From Boswellia sacra (lineage: Eukaryota > Streptophyta > Magnoliopsida > Sapindales > Burseraceae): 64,000 bases of DNA. Below the pieces are notes generated by a model, which did no database searches, was not told the DNA's origin, and worked only from the letters and a program-made list of their open reading frames with translations. Position 1 is the stretch's first letter. The number at the start of each line of letters is the position of its first letter. This document shows positions 26,501-34,618 of the stretch, one piece after another. The position numbers and the translations under genes are program-made. The stretch covers positions 1 to 64,000 of the forward strand of contig SNVD02003203.1 of assembly GCA_013180625.2 (NCBI GenBank). Direction: 5' to 3'.

Positions 26501-29421
26501 AGGTGAATTTTGGGGCAGGTGGTATTGATAAACTACCCATTAGGTTCACTTACACTAGACGGGCTAAGAGAGAGAATTATAGGAATTAGTTATGCTGTGG
26601 GAAAGGAAAATTAGGCAGTTACAAAAGTAAGAGAGAGAGTGTGAGTTTGTTAAAATTTTGTTATGGAGGCATTAGAATAAAGGAGAACCAAGGGGGGAAG
26701 TGAGGACAGATTATTATTGATCAGTTCATTTCTTTCTCTGGGAGAGAGCTAGGCCTCTCGAATGCCTAGCAATATTCTGTAAATACAATCTTCTCCTATT
26801 CGAATGAAATACTTTAACTAAATTCCTAAAAGATTCTATCACAGTGATAAAACTTTAAGAGGATTGACAAGAGACAAGGTAGCTATTTTACTCAAACTTT
26901 TAGACAGAAGAGCCAACCAGCAAGAGAATAAAATTAGAAATATAAGAGAACGATTTTTGATAAGAGAAGACATTTTTTACCATTAATAATCCTAGGGAGA
27001 CTATATACTGCTGGCCAGAGGTGATGAGGTCGTTTAACAGTAAAGAGGTTAGGTTTGGAATAAAAGTGAAGTTTGAATAGACTATGGAGATTTTGGCTAA
27101 ATGAGGGCAAAATTTTCTAGTGACTCAAAAAGGGCCATTTTTTTTTAATTTTCAGATAAACCCTTGAAAAATCTGAAAGAGCGCAAAAGTTTTCATAAAA
27201 TTTTAAAATACCCCCTGGTGCAAGAAACACAAGTTTCACTGCATGAGGACAAGATAGGCCGAGGGAGTGTGCTTGAAAAAAATAAGAGACTGAAAGAAAG
27301 AACACTAAGAGATTGATTTTTTTTTTTATTTAATAAAAACATTAAAGACTCAATAAAAGGAAATAGAGACTGATTTTTTTTTAATTTATTGTTAAAATAA
27401 AACCTTTAGAGACTAACATAAAGGAAAAGATTTTTTTTTTTTTTTGAAAATATCAAAGACTTAAAAGAAAAGAAAGGTATGAATTTTTTTCTTCTTCCTT
27501 TTCATTTTTGTAAAACAAAAGTAAAATTTTTTAAGGAACTCTATCCCGCTCTGATACAATTGCAAGTCTCTTTATTTGAAAGGAAGGATTCCTGTTGGGA
27601 ATCTTAAGGATGATATTGTTAGTAAGTGATCAACATAATATGACAATAATTGTTGGCCCTCTGTACACATTTCGAAGATTTACAGAGCCAATAAAAAGTT
27701 TTAGAATCATATCTGCTGCTTCCTTCATCTAGAATTTTGACATCTCTTTGGAAAATCACATTTTTTAGTGAGTCACAGTTAATATGTTCAAACTTTCAAC
27801 TTATCATTTAAGTTCTCACCTTTGGCCCTGTTGCATATAATTCTTTGTCTTTATATTTTTCAAAGGGTTATAGACTAATCTCATAATTAACAATTGGTAA
27901 GCTTGGGAATCTAGAAAGATGGACTAGGATTTTGGGATGAATATTCACTAGGTTCAAGCTGATCCACATTTCTCTTCGCAGTTACTTTCAGGTGGAAAGA
28001 TTGACATAGATGTAGATGATTTGAGAAATAACACTCGGTACACCGGTGGCTATTCTGAAGGGAGTCGGACTATTAAACTCTTTTGGGAGGTACTGCATCT
28101 ATGTTATGGAAGTTTGATGACCCAATTCTTCTGACATTTGGGCCAGTGCAGTTTTAGATTAATGCATCTTTCCAATTTGTAAATTTCTTCACCAGACAAA
28201 ATGTATAAGCTAATTGGAAACATTCAGATGCTCATGCTATCCTTCTCTGTATTAGTAATTTATACAAGGAGACTCTTATTCTTCTGTTGACATTAGAACC
28301 TGGTTTCCTAAATCTAAAGTTCTGTTATCCTATGGAACAAATCTGAAAATTCCCATTTGAATGAGACATTTACGTCAAATTCGTTATCTTTAATTAGAAT
28401 TTACATTGAGTAACCTGACTATTTTATACAGGTTATTGAGGGATTTCAACCTAAAGAGCGCTGTATGCTGCTTAAATTTGTGACCAGTTGTTCTCGAGCT
28501 CCATTGCTTGGATTCAAACACTTACAGCCATCCTTTACTATTCATAAGGTATTCTCTTTATATTGCTTGTTCAACGTTGTAAAAGTGTTTATCTCTTGAG
28601 TTTATACTATTTTTCTTCTTTGGTGTATTACCCTCTTTGATAATATTTCTAGTTGTAAAATATTTATATACCATTTGACTAAAAAATATGAGCTAGTGGG
28701 TAAATGCCTAATAACATTTAAGCTCCAACGTACCCCTCTTGTGCAACTTGCAGGTGGACCTAACAGAAAAAAAAAAGGCAAGTTACTATAAATTTTATTG
28801 TTTTATTTTACTAACAAACACAACTTATGATTATTTGATATAACACATTAGAGGAATTTGTATACAAGACCATGTGATTGTCTCGGCTATGATATTGTGT
28901 TAAGTTACTACACGGCCAAAGGCTTAAGTTGGTAGGTAAGAGGCCAAAATTTTAGCTAAGTTCTAAGATATGTAAAACCCCAAAATGATTAAAAAAAAAA
29001 TTCTGTTTGTTCAATAGAGTGAGATTAATTTTTCCAAGGAGTAACAAATTGAGTATAGATTAAATAGTCCATAATTTGTCCCATTCATTCTTTAACATTG
29101 TAGATTGACTTGTCAGGTTGCATGTGATTCCTCTCTTTGGGCAGCAATTGGAGGACAGGATGTGGAGCGGCTTCCATCAGCTTCTACATGCTACAATACT
29201 CTCAAGGTACTGTGACTCTTGTACAATGATCACTAAACTTAGGACCAAGTGCTTTGATATTCTTCACGGCCACTTTCATCTGTTACCTTACCACCCTAAA
29301 TCTTGCGCGTGTTTCTTGCTTTGGTGGGTGCTTGCAGCTTCCAACATACAAACGTTCAAGCACTTTGAGAGCTAAACTTCTTTATGCGATCAGTTCCAAC
29401 GCAGGATTTGAACTTTCTTAG
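5599..29421 (+). CDS. UPL7: HECT-type E3 ubiquitin-protein ligase UPL7
   Basis: Fourteen exons: 5599-5622, 5745-5867, 6906-7146, 8028-8620, 10664-11647, 11725-12059, 19301-19579, 19697-19949, 20530-20700, 20802-20894, 27982-28089, 28432-28548, 29117-29206, 29338-29421. All introns are GT-AG, phases agree, and the joined frame is 3495 nt (1164 residues), close to the ~1140 of Arabidopsis UPL7. The protein starts [15 protein letters not shown]. An IQ motif (calmodulin-binding type) sits near residues 46-60 ([13 protein letters not shown]), a helical middle region follows, and the HECT domain fills about 820-1164. The HECT part includes [10 protein letters not shown] and a catalytic cysteine at about 1132 in STCYNTLK, which forms the ubiquitin thioester before transfer to substrate. 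The C-terminus is NAGFELS. The family role is protein ubiquitination; particular substrates cannot be inferred. The gene is inflated to 23.8 kb by transposons in introns 4, 6, 10 and 12, yet no exon is damaged. Confidence 0.95.
5868..6905 (+). other. UPL7 intron 2
   Basis: About 1.04 kb between the exon ending in FIQ and the exon starting SVWRRYN. The IQ motif is therefore split by this intron. It is AT-rich with short T runs. No repeat or gene was recognised in it. Confidence 0.8.
7147..8027 (+). other. UPL7 intron 3
   Basis: 0.88-kb intron in phase 1: exon 3 ends with G and exon 4 supplies AT to make an Asp codon. AT-rich, with a T-rich stretch near 7560-7600. No mobile element was recognised. 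Short open frames in it are not supported. Confidence 0.75.
8851..9983 (+). mobile_element. Internally deleted Ty1/copia element in UPL7 intron 4
   Basis: Plus-oriented. The 5' LTR is 8851-9042 (192 bp, ends TTTAACA). An initiator-Met-type primer site follows at 9043 (TGGTATTTAGAG, decayed from TGGTATCAGAG). Leader-like sequence runs from about 9055 to 9750. It then jumps straight to the last codons of a copia RNase H (reading SIYAPT then stop near 9855), a polypurine stretch near 9857-9866 and a truncated 3' LTR (about 9868-9983). Gag, protease, integrase and reverse transcriptase are absent. The copy in intron 10 has the same junction. Confidence 0.75.
9982..10174 (-). mobile_element. Inverted copia LTR of the same family
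   Basis: About 193 bp, the reverse complement of the LTR at 8851-9042: starts TGTTAAAAGAGAG and ends near AAAGTTCTAA. It abuts the truncated plus-oriented LTR at 9868-9983, so the two form a near-palindrome of about 300 bp inside UPL7 intron 4. No internal element sequence follows it on the right. It may be a solo LTR or the product of rearrangement. Confidence 0.7.
12060..12555 (+). other. UPL7 intron 6, left part
   Basis: Intron 6 runs 12060-19300 and is mostly transposon. This first half-kilobase is AT-rich intron sequence with no recognised element. Its last eight bases (GCGAGCAG) are the left target duplication of the hAT-like element that follows. Confidence 0.6.
12556..13333. mobile_element. 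Non-autonomous hAT-like element (778 bp)
   Basis: It begins TAGGGGTGGCAATT and ends with a decayed inverted copy of the same terminus (about 10 of 14 bases match). It is flanked by near-identical 8-bp duplications: GCGAGCAG at 12548-12555 and GTGAGCAG at 13334-13341. TAGGGGTGGCAA termini with 8-bp duplications are typical of plant hAT elements. The interior consists of many short permuted words built from CGTGT/ACACG and AACGGGT on both strands. No transposase is encoded. A related remnant lies at about 33017-33500. Confidence 0.75.
13401..18415 (-). mobile_element. Full-length Ty1/copia retrotransposon in UPL7 intron 6
   Basis: Minus-strand element 13406-18410 (5005 bp) flanked by perfect 5-bp duplications GATTG at 13401-13405 and 18411-18415. 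LTRs: 13406-13575 (170 bp) and 18240-18410 (171 bp), both TGTTGAGAG...TTTAACA, with about nine differences by eye. The primer site for initiator tRNA-Met is at 18229-18239. A polypurine tract (CTTGAGGGGGAG on the minus strand) is at 13576-13587. Gene order on the minus strand is gag, protease, integrase, reverse transcriptase, RNase H, which defines Ty1/copia. The very short LTRs and ~5-kb length would suit an Ale-like lineage, which is an inference. It lies antisense to UPL7, so its signals read opposite to host transcription. Confidence 0.92.
13583..17680 (-). pseudogene. Copia gag-pol polyprotein, interrupted by stops
   Basis: Blocks in order along the minus strand: gag from about 17653 (frame 17680-17375, contains [13 protein letters not shown]) and 17250-17026; protease in 17023-16313 with the DSGASSHMT active-site motif; integrase in 16087-15785 with [12 protein letters not shown] and [12 protein letters not shown]; the integrase tail and linker to the start of reverse transcriptase in 15721-14906; then reverse transcriptase with YVDD at 14528-14539 and RNase H ([11 protein letters not shown]) in 14779-13583. 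In-frame stops separate the blocks. Several look like C-to-T changes, for example TAA where Gln is usual just after GYT at about 14906, and TAG where Trp is usual near 14812. Not expected to be active by itself. Confidence 0.88.
18416..19300 (+). other. UPL7 intron 6, right part
   Basis: AT-rich intron with several A and T runs (for example near 18455-18475, 18610 and 18690). It ends in the acceptor TTCGCAG at 19294-19300. No additional element was recognised. Confidence 0.6.
19950..20529 (+). other. UPL7 intron 8
   Basis: 0.58-kb intron between the exon ending YVK and the exon starting HYGGDVK. No repeat or gene was recognised. Confidence 0.7.
21330..21644 (-). mobile_element. Deleted copia element in intron 10, 3' part
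   Basis: Minus-oriented. The 3' LTR is at 21330-21519 (190 bp, TGTTAAAAGAAAG...GTTCTAACA), then the complement of the polypurine tract, then a short piece of the RNase H 3' end up to 21639. The gypsy element interrupts it immediately after CAGTG at 21640-21644. The remainder resumes at 26842. The same family, with the same internal deletion, is in intron 4 in the opposite orientation. Confidence 0.75.
21640..26846 (+). mobile_element. Full-length Ty3/gypsy chromovirus in UPL7 intron 10
   Basis: Plus-strand element 21645-26841 (5197 bp), flanked by perfect 5-bp duplications CAGTG at 21640-21644 and 26842-26846. LTRs: 21645-21961 (317 bp) and 26526-26841 (316 bp), both with TGATA...TCTATCA ends. 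The primer site TGGTATCAGAGC is at 21966-21977 (initiator tRNA-Met). A purine-rich stretch ends just before 26526. Gene order gag, protease, reverse transcriptase, RNase H, integrase, then a chromodomain is the chromovirus arrangement. Small size, short LTRs and the knuckle [14 protein letters not shown] suggest a Reina-like lineage (inference). It has the same orientation as UPL7 and lies inside an older copia remnant. Confidence 0.93.
21990..26510 (+). pseudogene. Chromovirus gag-pol polyprotein with stops and frameshifts
   Basis: Gag starts at 21990 ([12 protein letters not shown]). The zinc knuckle is near 22990-23035. The protease motif at about 23241 reads DCGATHNF. Reverse transcriptase spans about 23980-24350 with FFDDI near 24255, followed by RNase H ([11 protein letters not shown]) near 24690. 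Integrase spans about 25250-25800 with its HHCC zinc region and DFVEGLP. The C-terminal chromodomain is near 26370-26480 ([15 protein letters not shown]). In-frame stops occur at about 22474, 23391, 23661, 24949, 25648 and 26446, and frameshifts near 23850 and 23930. Most stops are single transitions from Trp, Gln or Arg codons. The gag N-terminal half and integrase are otherwise well preserved, implying fairly recent decay. Confidence 0.9.
26842..27562 (-). mobile_element. Deleted copia element in intron 10, leader part
   Basis: Continuation of the minus-oriented copia remnant split by the gypsy insertion. By eye its reverse complement aligns with the leader of the intron 4 copy, for example the shared words TGTTAAACGAC and TCATCACCTCT. 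It ends at a primer-site complement at about 27550-27561 (GCTCTGATACAA). No 5' LTR was recognised beyond that point, so the 5' LTR seems to be lost. Confidence 0.65.
27563..27981 (+). other. UPL7 intron 10, right part
   Basis: AT-rich intron sequence from the end of the copia remnant to the acceptor CTTCGCAG before exon 11. No feature was recognised. Confidence 0.5.
28882..28990 (-). mobile_element. TRIM-like LTR and primer-site remnant in UPL7 intron 12
   Basis: Minus-oriented. The plus strand reads a decayed complement of a Met-type primer site (GGCTATGATATT, 28886-28897) directly followed by an LTR-like start TGTTAAGTTACTACACGG at 28898. It contains GGCTTAAGTTGGTAGGTAAG, a phrase I associate with short non-autonomous plant LTR elements. 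The second LTR and element ends were not found. The rest of intron 12 (28549-29116) shows nothing else clear. Confidence 0.4.
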
Positions 29422-30348
29422 GGATCTGACTTATTTCTGATTCAGGTGAATTTGTCTTCATGAACCCTTAATTCCACACTATGTGGAAGCAGTTGTTATT
29501 GCTAAATGTTTTCTTAAAAGACTTTATGCTTTCGAAAATATCATATTGGGATCACCGTGAAGCCATTATTTTTTTAATTCTCTATCCATTCTGTTCTCTA
29601 AGAATACAGACCTTTTCTATTTAAAAAAAAAATGACAGAAAGAACGATAGGAATGGGGGGAAAAAATTAAATTTTTTTTTTTTAGGAAATAAAGTAACTT
29701 ATAGGTTATTAGAAATTTTGTGAATTTCACAAAACGATTGTGTTACGGTAAATTGTTGCATCATGGTGAATGTAATAGCTAATAGGTTACGAATTGTCCT
29801 TGTAGAAATTGTGTGCAAATTAGGACATAATAGAATACAAATGGGAACGAATATTTTAACACAATTTATTAATATAAATTTATGACCGTTGTTCTTATAA
29901 AATCTAATAGTTGAGATTAAAAGTTAAAATCTAATAGTTGAGATTAAAAGTTAAAAGGTTATTACCAACTCATTAATCATCACAACCATTGGAATTTGTG
30001 GATCAAACAGTAAATTTGTATCTAGTTTATTGTCAAAATTTTGCGTCAAAATATCCCTTCCCTTTGGAAATTTAGTTATATATTTTCTTTTTCATTTTAC
30101 AACCTTCATGCAATCATTAGCACAAATTGATAGAAATAAAGAACTCATAAAGTTGGCATCATCATCTTTGATCCTTCATGAAATTGAGGGAGAAGTTAAC
30201 AGGTAGCCCTTGTCACATCGCTAGTATAGCCGAGGAGGCTAAGCATCACAAAGAACTGTCTCACCTGAACTCCTGATGTTCCAAATATGTTTGATAAGCA
30301 TAATATGTGCATAAAAGATAATAATGTTGAAATAGTAGTAAATCACTT
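29422..30348. other. Convergent intergenic region between UPL7 and the GDSL gene
   Basis: It contains the 3' untranslated regions of two genes that point toward each other. A 25-bp unit (AAAATCTAATAGTTGAGATT...) is directly duplicated at about 29900-29957. A related phrase recurs near 48080 and 48170, so it belongs to a dispersed repeat. No gene is supported. Confidence 0.6.
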
Positions 30349-32424
30349 TCAAGAGATGAGGTCAAATCCTTGTGCTAGTAGATCACCAGCCAAGACTTTG
30401 TTGGCAGCTTCAGATGGATGGAAACCATCCCAAAAAACATATTCTGTTGCATTGGAGCATGTTCCGATGGACCTGGCATTGCAAAGCAAGGAGGTTTCTA
30501 GTGTACCTGTTCCACAGCAAGCCCTTCTTGACTCAAAGAACCCTGTAGTATGAATACAATTGCACAGAAGCAAACACCAAAGTCAGTCTCTGTACAGTTA
30601 ATACAATTATGTTCATCTGGGTAATGTTTGATGGACATTATGATTGCTATATTGATCTATATATGTTGTTTTGACTTTGGATAGAAAAAGCATCAACATT
30701 AAACTGGTGCTTCTTTTTGCTTGGGAAGCAGAAAAAGAGGGGATCTTTACTTATATTACTATAGAGAACATTTTGGCTATACAGCTGTAGCTTTTACTTG
30801 TCTATTTTAGTCAAACATCAAAGCCAGTGGCTGAAATGCTTGTGAAGCAATAAAATTCAAGACATTACTGCTATAAATTCATTTGACACATCTTGTGCCA
30901 GTTATGTTGTGAATTCGTTATAGTTTTAATTCTTTTTATTTCAGTAGAGAATGTCATTTTGTTTATGCATGACATCTTGACTAGCTAATTCTTGCAGAAT
31001 AGGTACTTACCGCTTTCACCTGGTCTAATAATCATGTCTAATAGAGGCTGATAGATATCAAAGACTACAAGTTTGAGACCGGGGAGCTTAAGCACAAGGC
31101 TCTGAGATGTACTGTTCAGTTTTTCATTATATGAAATGGCATCTTGGTTCAACCTCACGACACAGTGGTTGCTTCCCATACCAAATAGGGTGATGGCTGC
31201 GGGCAGACACCCAGTGGGAGGTAGGTTTGTCACTCCTAACCTCCTTACTCCCAGTCCATATAGATTCTGCCACAGAAAATTTTGTTTCAGCAAACCAAAG
31301 AGGAATGAAACTGAATGCTCTTTTTTTCCTCCTTTTTTCCTTATTGGTAAGCACTTGTTGAGCTTCTGTATAAATTTATGTTCAATAAAATCGTAAAACC
31401 TTCTGTACATTGAAACCATATCTCATTTTGCTATGTTACACTTATAATTTCTGTTGCATAACCTAAAAAAGTTATGAGCAAAGGAGCCAATTGGTTGCTG
31501 GAAGGGTACGCCTCTGTTAACCAGCAGAGGCTTCCAAAAGGCAGCCAACTCAAGTTGCAAATTAATTTTACAAAAGACAATACCTACAAACTTTTGTATT
31601 TGTGGTACTAAGAGTAGAAACATACCTGAACAAAACTAGAGTAGGATTTCATGAGCGTATCTGAGAACTGATCAGGTGAGTAGTTTCTGTTAATGAGAGG
31701 GTTGACGTAGTAATTCTGAATATAGTCACTGCTCCCTGCACTCAAGAGATGGATTGCACCAGAGAATATAGAATTGGCCTTTTCTTGTCCTACCAGATTC
31801 ACTACCTTGGTTTGATACTCCTTGTAGAATTTAAACTGCTGAGTCAATGAAACTGAACGCTGCAAAACCAACAAAAAGTGGTATCCTTTTTCATAGATAA
31901 AAAGAGTAGTCATGTTAAGAGTATTACAGGATGTGAAAGGAGAGTATGGATCTAATTTTGTTACATATAATTGAGCTGTTCCGTCGGATAAGCCAGAGGC
32001 AGCAGAGGCAAAGTTGACTCCTGTCAAGAGCCTATTCCCTTGGGCTTCTTGGCTAAGGTAAGCTGGTGGGTATGAGGTGAATCCCAGGAACTCAGCTGTG
32101 ATATGAATGAATCAAAACATAACATCAAAGAGAAGATGGTGCTAAGGAATAAAAGAGAAAGCAGGGTATTGAAAAACTTTTACCAGTAAAGTCTGTAGCT
32201 AACTTTCCATTGCAGAACCTTCCTGTTGGTCTGTGACTAACAAAGTCTCTTCCATAAGGAGGGAAGTTTGCCTTGATAATTGTATTGAGGTTATTGTTGT
32301 TTCCCACATCAACAATTGAGTCCCCAAATATGATCAGTGCAGGAACAAGAGGTTGGCCATGAGCCACCGAGAAAACCAGAACAAGAAAGATAAAGAATTC
32401 CAAAAGCCTACTTGAAAGCCTCAT
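30349..32424 (-). CDS. GDSL-type esterase/lipase, secreted (APG-like)
   Basis: Five exons on the minus strand: 32424-32184, 32095-31965, 31859-31626, 31266-31011, 30542-30349. All introns are GT-AG; the joined length of 1056 nt gives 351 residues, the usual size. Residues 1-24 form a signal peptide, so the product should be secreted or enter the endomembrane path. Block I is [11 protein letters not shown] at 34-44 with nucleophile Ser36. Block II includes Gly106 and NFASAASG at 108-115. Block III reads [11 protein letters not shown] near 165-175, with Ser-Asp replacing the textbook Asn-Asp, as is common in plant APG-like members. Block V is [10 protein letters not shown] with Asp326 and His329. 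The family hydrolyses ester bonds of lipids, cutin precursors or sugar esters; the substrate cannot be told. The start at 32424 was chosen over an in-frame upstream ATG (32589) because it directly precedes the signal peptide. Confidence 0.92.
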
Positions 32425-32599
32425 CTTCTCTGTTCCAAAACTGAACCTCCCACAAGCTATAGAGAGAGAAGGATATGAAGAAGTGTAGTGAATGAAGTTA
32501 AGGTAAAGCAGGTGGAGAGAATTTAATAAGGGGAGCTTTAGTGAGTAATGGTCAAAGAGAGCTCTAACTGTCTGTCTGAGAAAGAGCATGGTTCCAATA

Positions 32600-33016
32600 A
32601 AGCTGAACCTTTAGTGTGAAGAATGCATGTTAAACAGCCCAGAGCCCAAGAGTTTTGTCCTCTTGTTAGTCTATCTTCGTTAGGCTGACCAAAGTGTAAT
32701 TAGTTTTTCCTTGTTTAAGAATTCTGAATTTGCTTTTGAGGGAGGCGACAAAGGACTCAAGTTGAAGTTTGAGCCACTTTTAACAGGGCTTCGTGCCTTT
32801 CCAGTGGCTCTCACGTTTTACATAATGTACCATAAAATTAGCGTGCGTTTAGCAAGTTGTGCTCAAAAACCTCTGTTATATTGAGAACTATAGGATTTCA
32901 AACCAAGAAAGATGTATATAAATCCAAAAATTGTCTAAAATTGCCTACCCTGTCAAACCGAGAAAGGTGGTACAAAGGTTTTGAATAGATGTTTGCTCGA
33001 CTCTATTACTTTAAAT
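32600..33016. other. Intergenic upstream of the GDSL gene
   Basis: It would hold the promoter of the minus-strand GDSL gene. No convincing TATA box or other gene was seen. Confidence 0.4.
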
Positions 33017-33500
33017 TATGGATGGCAATTTGGGTCATGACACGCAAACACGATATGAATATAATACGAACACGATACGCGATTAATAAATGGGTTGGAT
33101 TCGTGTTGAGAGTGTTTAATACGTCAACCCGTTTAATGACACGAATAGTTAAATATATTTTATCTATCTTTAATATGTAAGCTCATTTAATAATATAAAT
33201 TGCTATCAACTTACAACATATATATTATAAAACGGATATTTTTATATTATAAAATAAATTAATTTATAAAATAATAAATTATGATGATTTTAATAATATT
33301 TTATATTAACAATGGTTTTTATTCTAAAAATAATTTTAATTGATATAAATATATAAAAATAATATATTATGTATAATTATATTAAATAATTAAGTAAATT
33401 ATGTGAATTAAATATAACACGATTATAATACGTGGGTAACACTTTTAATAATCATGTCGAATTTGTGTTTCATATCTTGACATGATAATTAAATAAGGCG
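33017..33500. mobile_element. hAT-like non-autonomous remnant, relative of 12556-13333
   Basis: It begins TATGGATGGCAATTTGGG, close to the TAGGGGTGGCAATT terminus of the intron 6 element. It shares the same internal vocabulary (ACACGATA, AATACGAACACGATA, GATTAATAAATGGGTTG). The middle has been replaced or diluted by very AT-rich sequence. The right end near 33480-33510 is too decayed to define terminal repeats or a certain target duplication. Confidence 0.5.
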
Positions 33501-33889
33501 ATCTTTATTTTAAAGGAAGACAAAATATATACGGCATGTTCTCTTTATTCAAGAAAATCTTATTTTATATATGGATTAATATCACATATATAAAATAAAT
33601 ATAAAATAAGGGTTAATACTACAGTTCACCTTCATGTACTGACGTGTAATATTTATAAATTTTTTCATGTATATCCCTAATTTTTTACAAAACTATCGTA
33701 AACTACGCTTATATTAGTTTGGCGTTAAGTTATCGTAAAATAACTAAAAATATATGGGTTAAAATGATCATTCTATCACACTTTTTAATAATAACATAAT
33801 ATATTCATAATATAAACTTAAATACATTTTTACCCCGTAGATAATTAAAATTTTCTTTTTATTTCTTCTTCCCCTCTTTTTCTCTTTCT

Positions 33890-34064
33890 TTGGCAGCTCG
33901 TCCAAACTCCCTCCCCCGTCTCTTCCTCCTCTCATCCAAATTAACCAATCTTACCCAACTCAAGCAGCTCCATGCACACCTTGTTCAAAACTCCCTCCAC
34001 CGCCGAAGCTACTATGTTGCACTCCTTATAAGCCACTGCACGAGCCTCAACACCCAGATTCACG
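33890..34064 (+). pseudogene. PPR protein N-terminal fragment
   Basis: The frame reads ARPNSLPRLFLLSSKLTN, LKQLHAHLVQNSLH and YYVALLISHCTSLNT, the typical beginning of a plant PLS-class pentatricopeptide-repeat protein. It has no ATG of its own (the frame opens from a TTG). It then runs without a stop into A-rich sequence and the downstream AGP-peptide gene. A second PPR piece lies after that gene. Together they look like one dead PPR gene with foreign sequence in the middle. Confidence 0.65.
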
Positions 34065-34159
34065 CAAACACTCAAAAAAAAAAAAAGGAAAAAAGGAAAA
34101 AAAAAGAAACTCTCTCTCTTAACCTCTCTCGCTTGCAAAGCCATTTGTTGTCTTCAGCA

Positions 34160-34348
34160 ATGGTCCAAGTAACCATGTCCAAGGCTTTGGTGGCTGTCTT
34201 GTCCATCACAATCTTTGCTGCTTCTGTATCTGCTCAGGATTTGGCCCCTGCGCCCTCACCTTTTGCCATCACCAGAGCTGCTTTCTCCCTTCCCGTTTCC
34301 GGTTCGTTTGTTTGGTTGTCTTTGGTCATTTCTCTTTTGGTCTCTTGA
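34160..34348 (+). CDS. Arabinogalactan peptide (AGP peptide) precursor
   Basis: Intronless frame of 62 residues starting MVQVTMSKALVAVLS. Residues 1-25 are a cleavable signal peptide ending SVSA. The mature start QDLAPAPSP carries the Ala-Pro/Ser-Pro pattern that is hydroxylated and decorated with arabinogalactan. The tail, with small residues (PVSGS) followed by a hydrophobic stretch, fits a GPI-anchor signal, so the product would be a short proteoglycan at the outer plasma membrane. A second Met six codons in could also start it. The preceding 5' leader has a CT-rich stretch near 34113-34135. The upstream open frame is continuous with it but reads PPR-derived and Lys-rich sequence, so I take the later ATG as the real start. 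It lies between two PPR fragments and may be a transposed copy. Confidence 0.75.
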   Translation: MVQVTMSKALVAVLSITIFAASVSAQDLAPAPSPFAITRAAFSLPVSGSFVWLSLVISLLVS

Positions 34349-34515
34349 AGCACTGAGATCTCAGAAAAATTTTGTTACAGAGAGATGCTTTTTAGAGTGA
34401 CTTGTGTTGTGAGCAGATGGAATACATTATTCTTTGTTGTTTTATTGTTATTATTATGTTATAATAAAACCATTTTCATTTTTCTTGAATATTATTTGGC
34501 CTTTTAGTTTTGCTG

Positions 34516-34618
34516 GATTTTGCTCAATATCGTTACGTGAGGGATGTGTATGCTAAGTTTGGTGCAATTGAGGTTGCCAAGAAAGTGTTTGATGAAACGC
34601 GTAAGAGGAATGTTGTTT
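34516..34618 (+). pseudogene. PPR repeat fragment
   Basis: The frame reads YRYVRDVYAKFGAIEVAKK then VFDETRKRNVV, one almost complete PPR motif of the kind that follows the N-terminal region seen at 33890. It is followed by a T-rich tract and no further coding similarity. It is probably the same dead PPR gene as 33890-34064. Confidence 0.6.

Noticed and set aside
31127..31396. Open frames on both strands near GDSL exon 4
   Set aside because: They are other-frame or antisense readings of the GDSL exon and intron.
31009..32183. The long minus-strand frames around GDSL exons as single-exon genes
   Set aside because: They run through introns; splice consensus and family similarity give a five-exon gene of normal length instead.
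33890..34348. A single 152-residue PPR-AGP fusion protein
   Set aside because: The frame opens from a TTG, runs through Lys-rich translation of an A-rich tract, and the AGP part has its own ATG followed directly by a signal peptide, which would not work internally.
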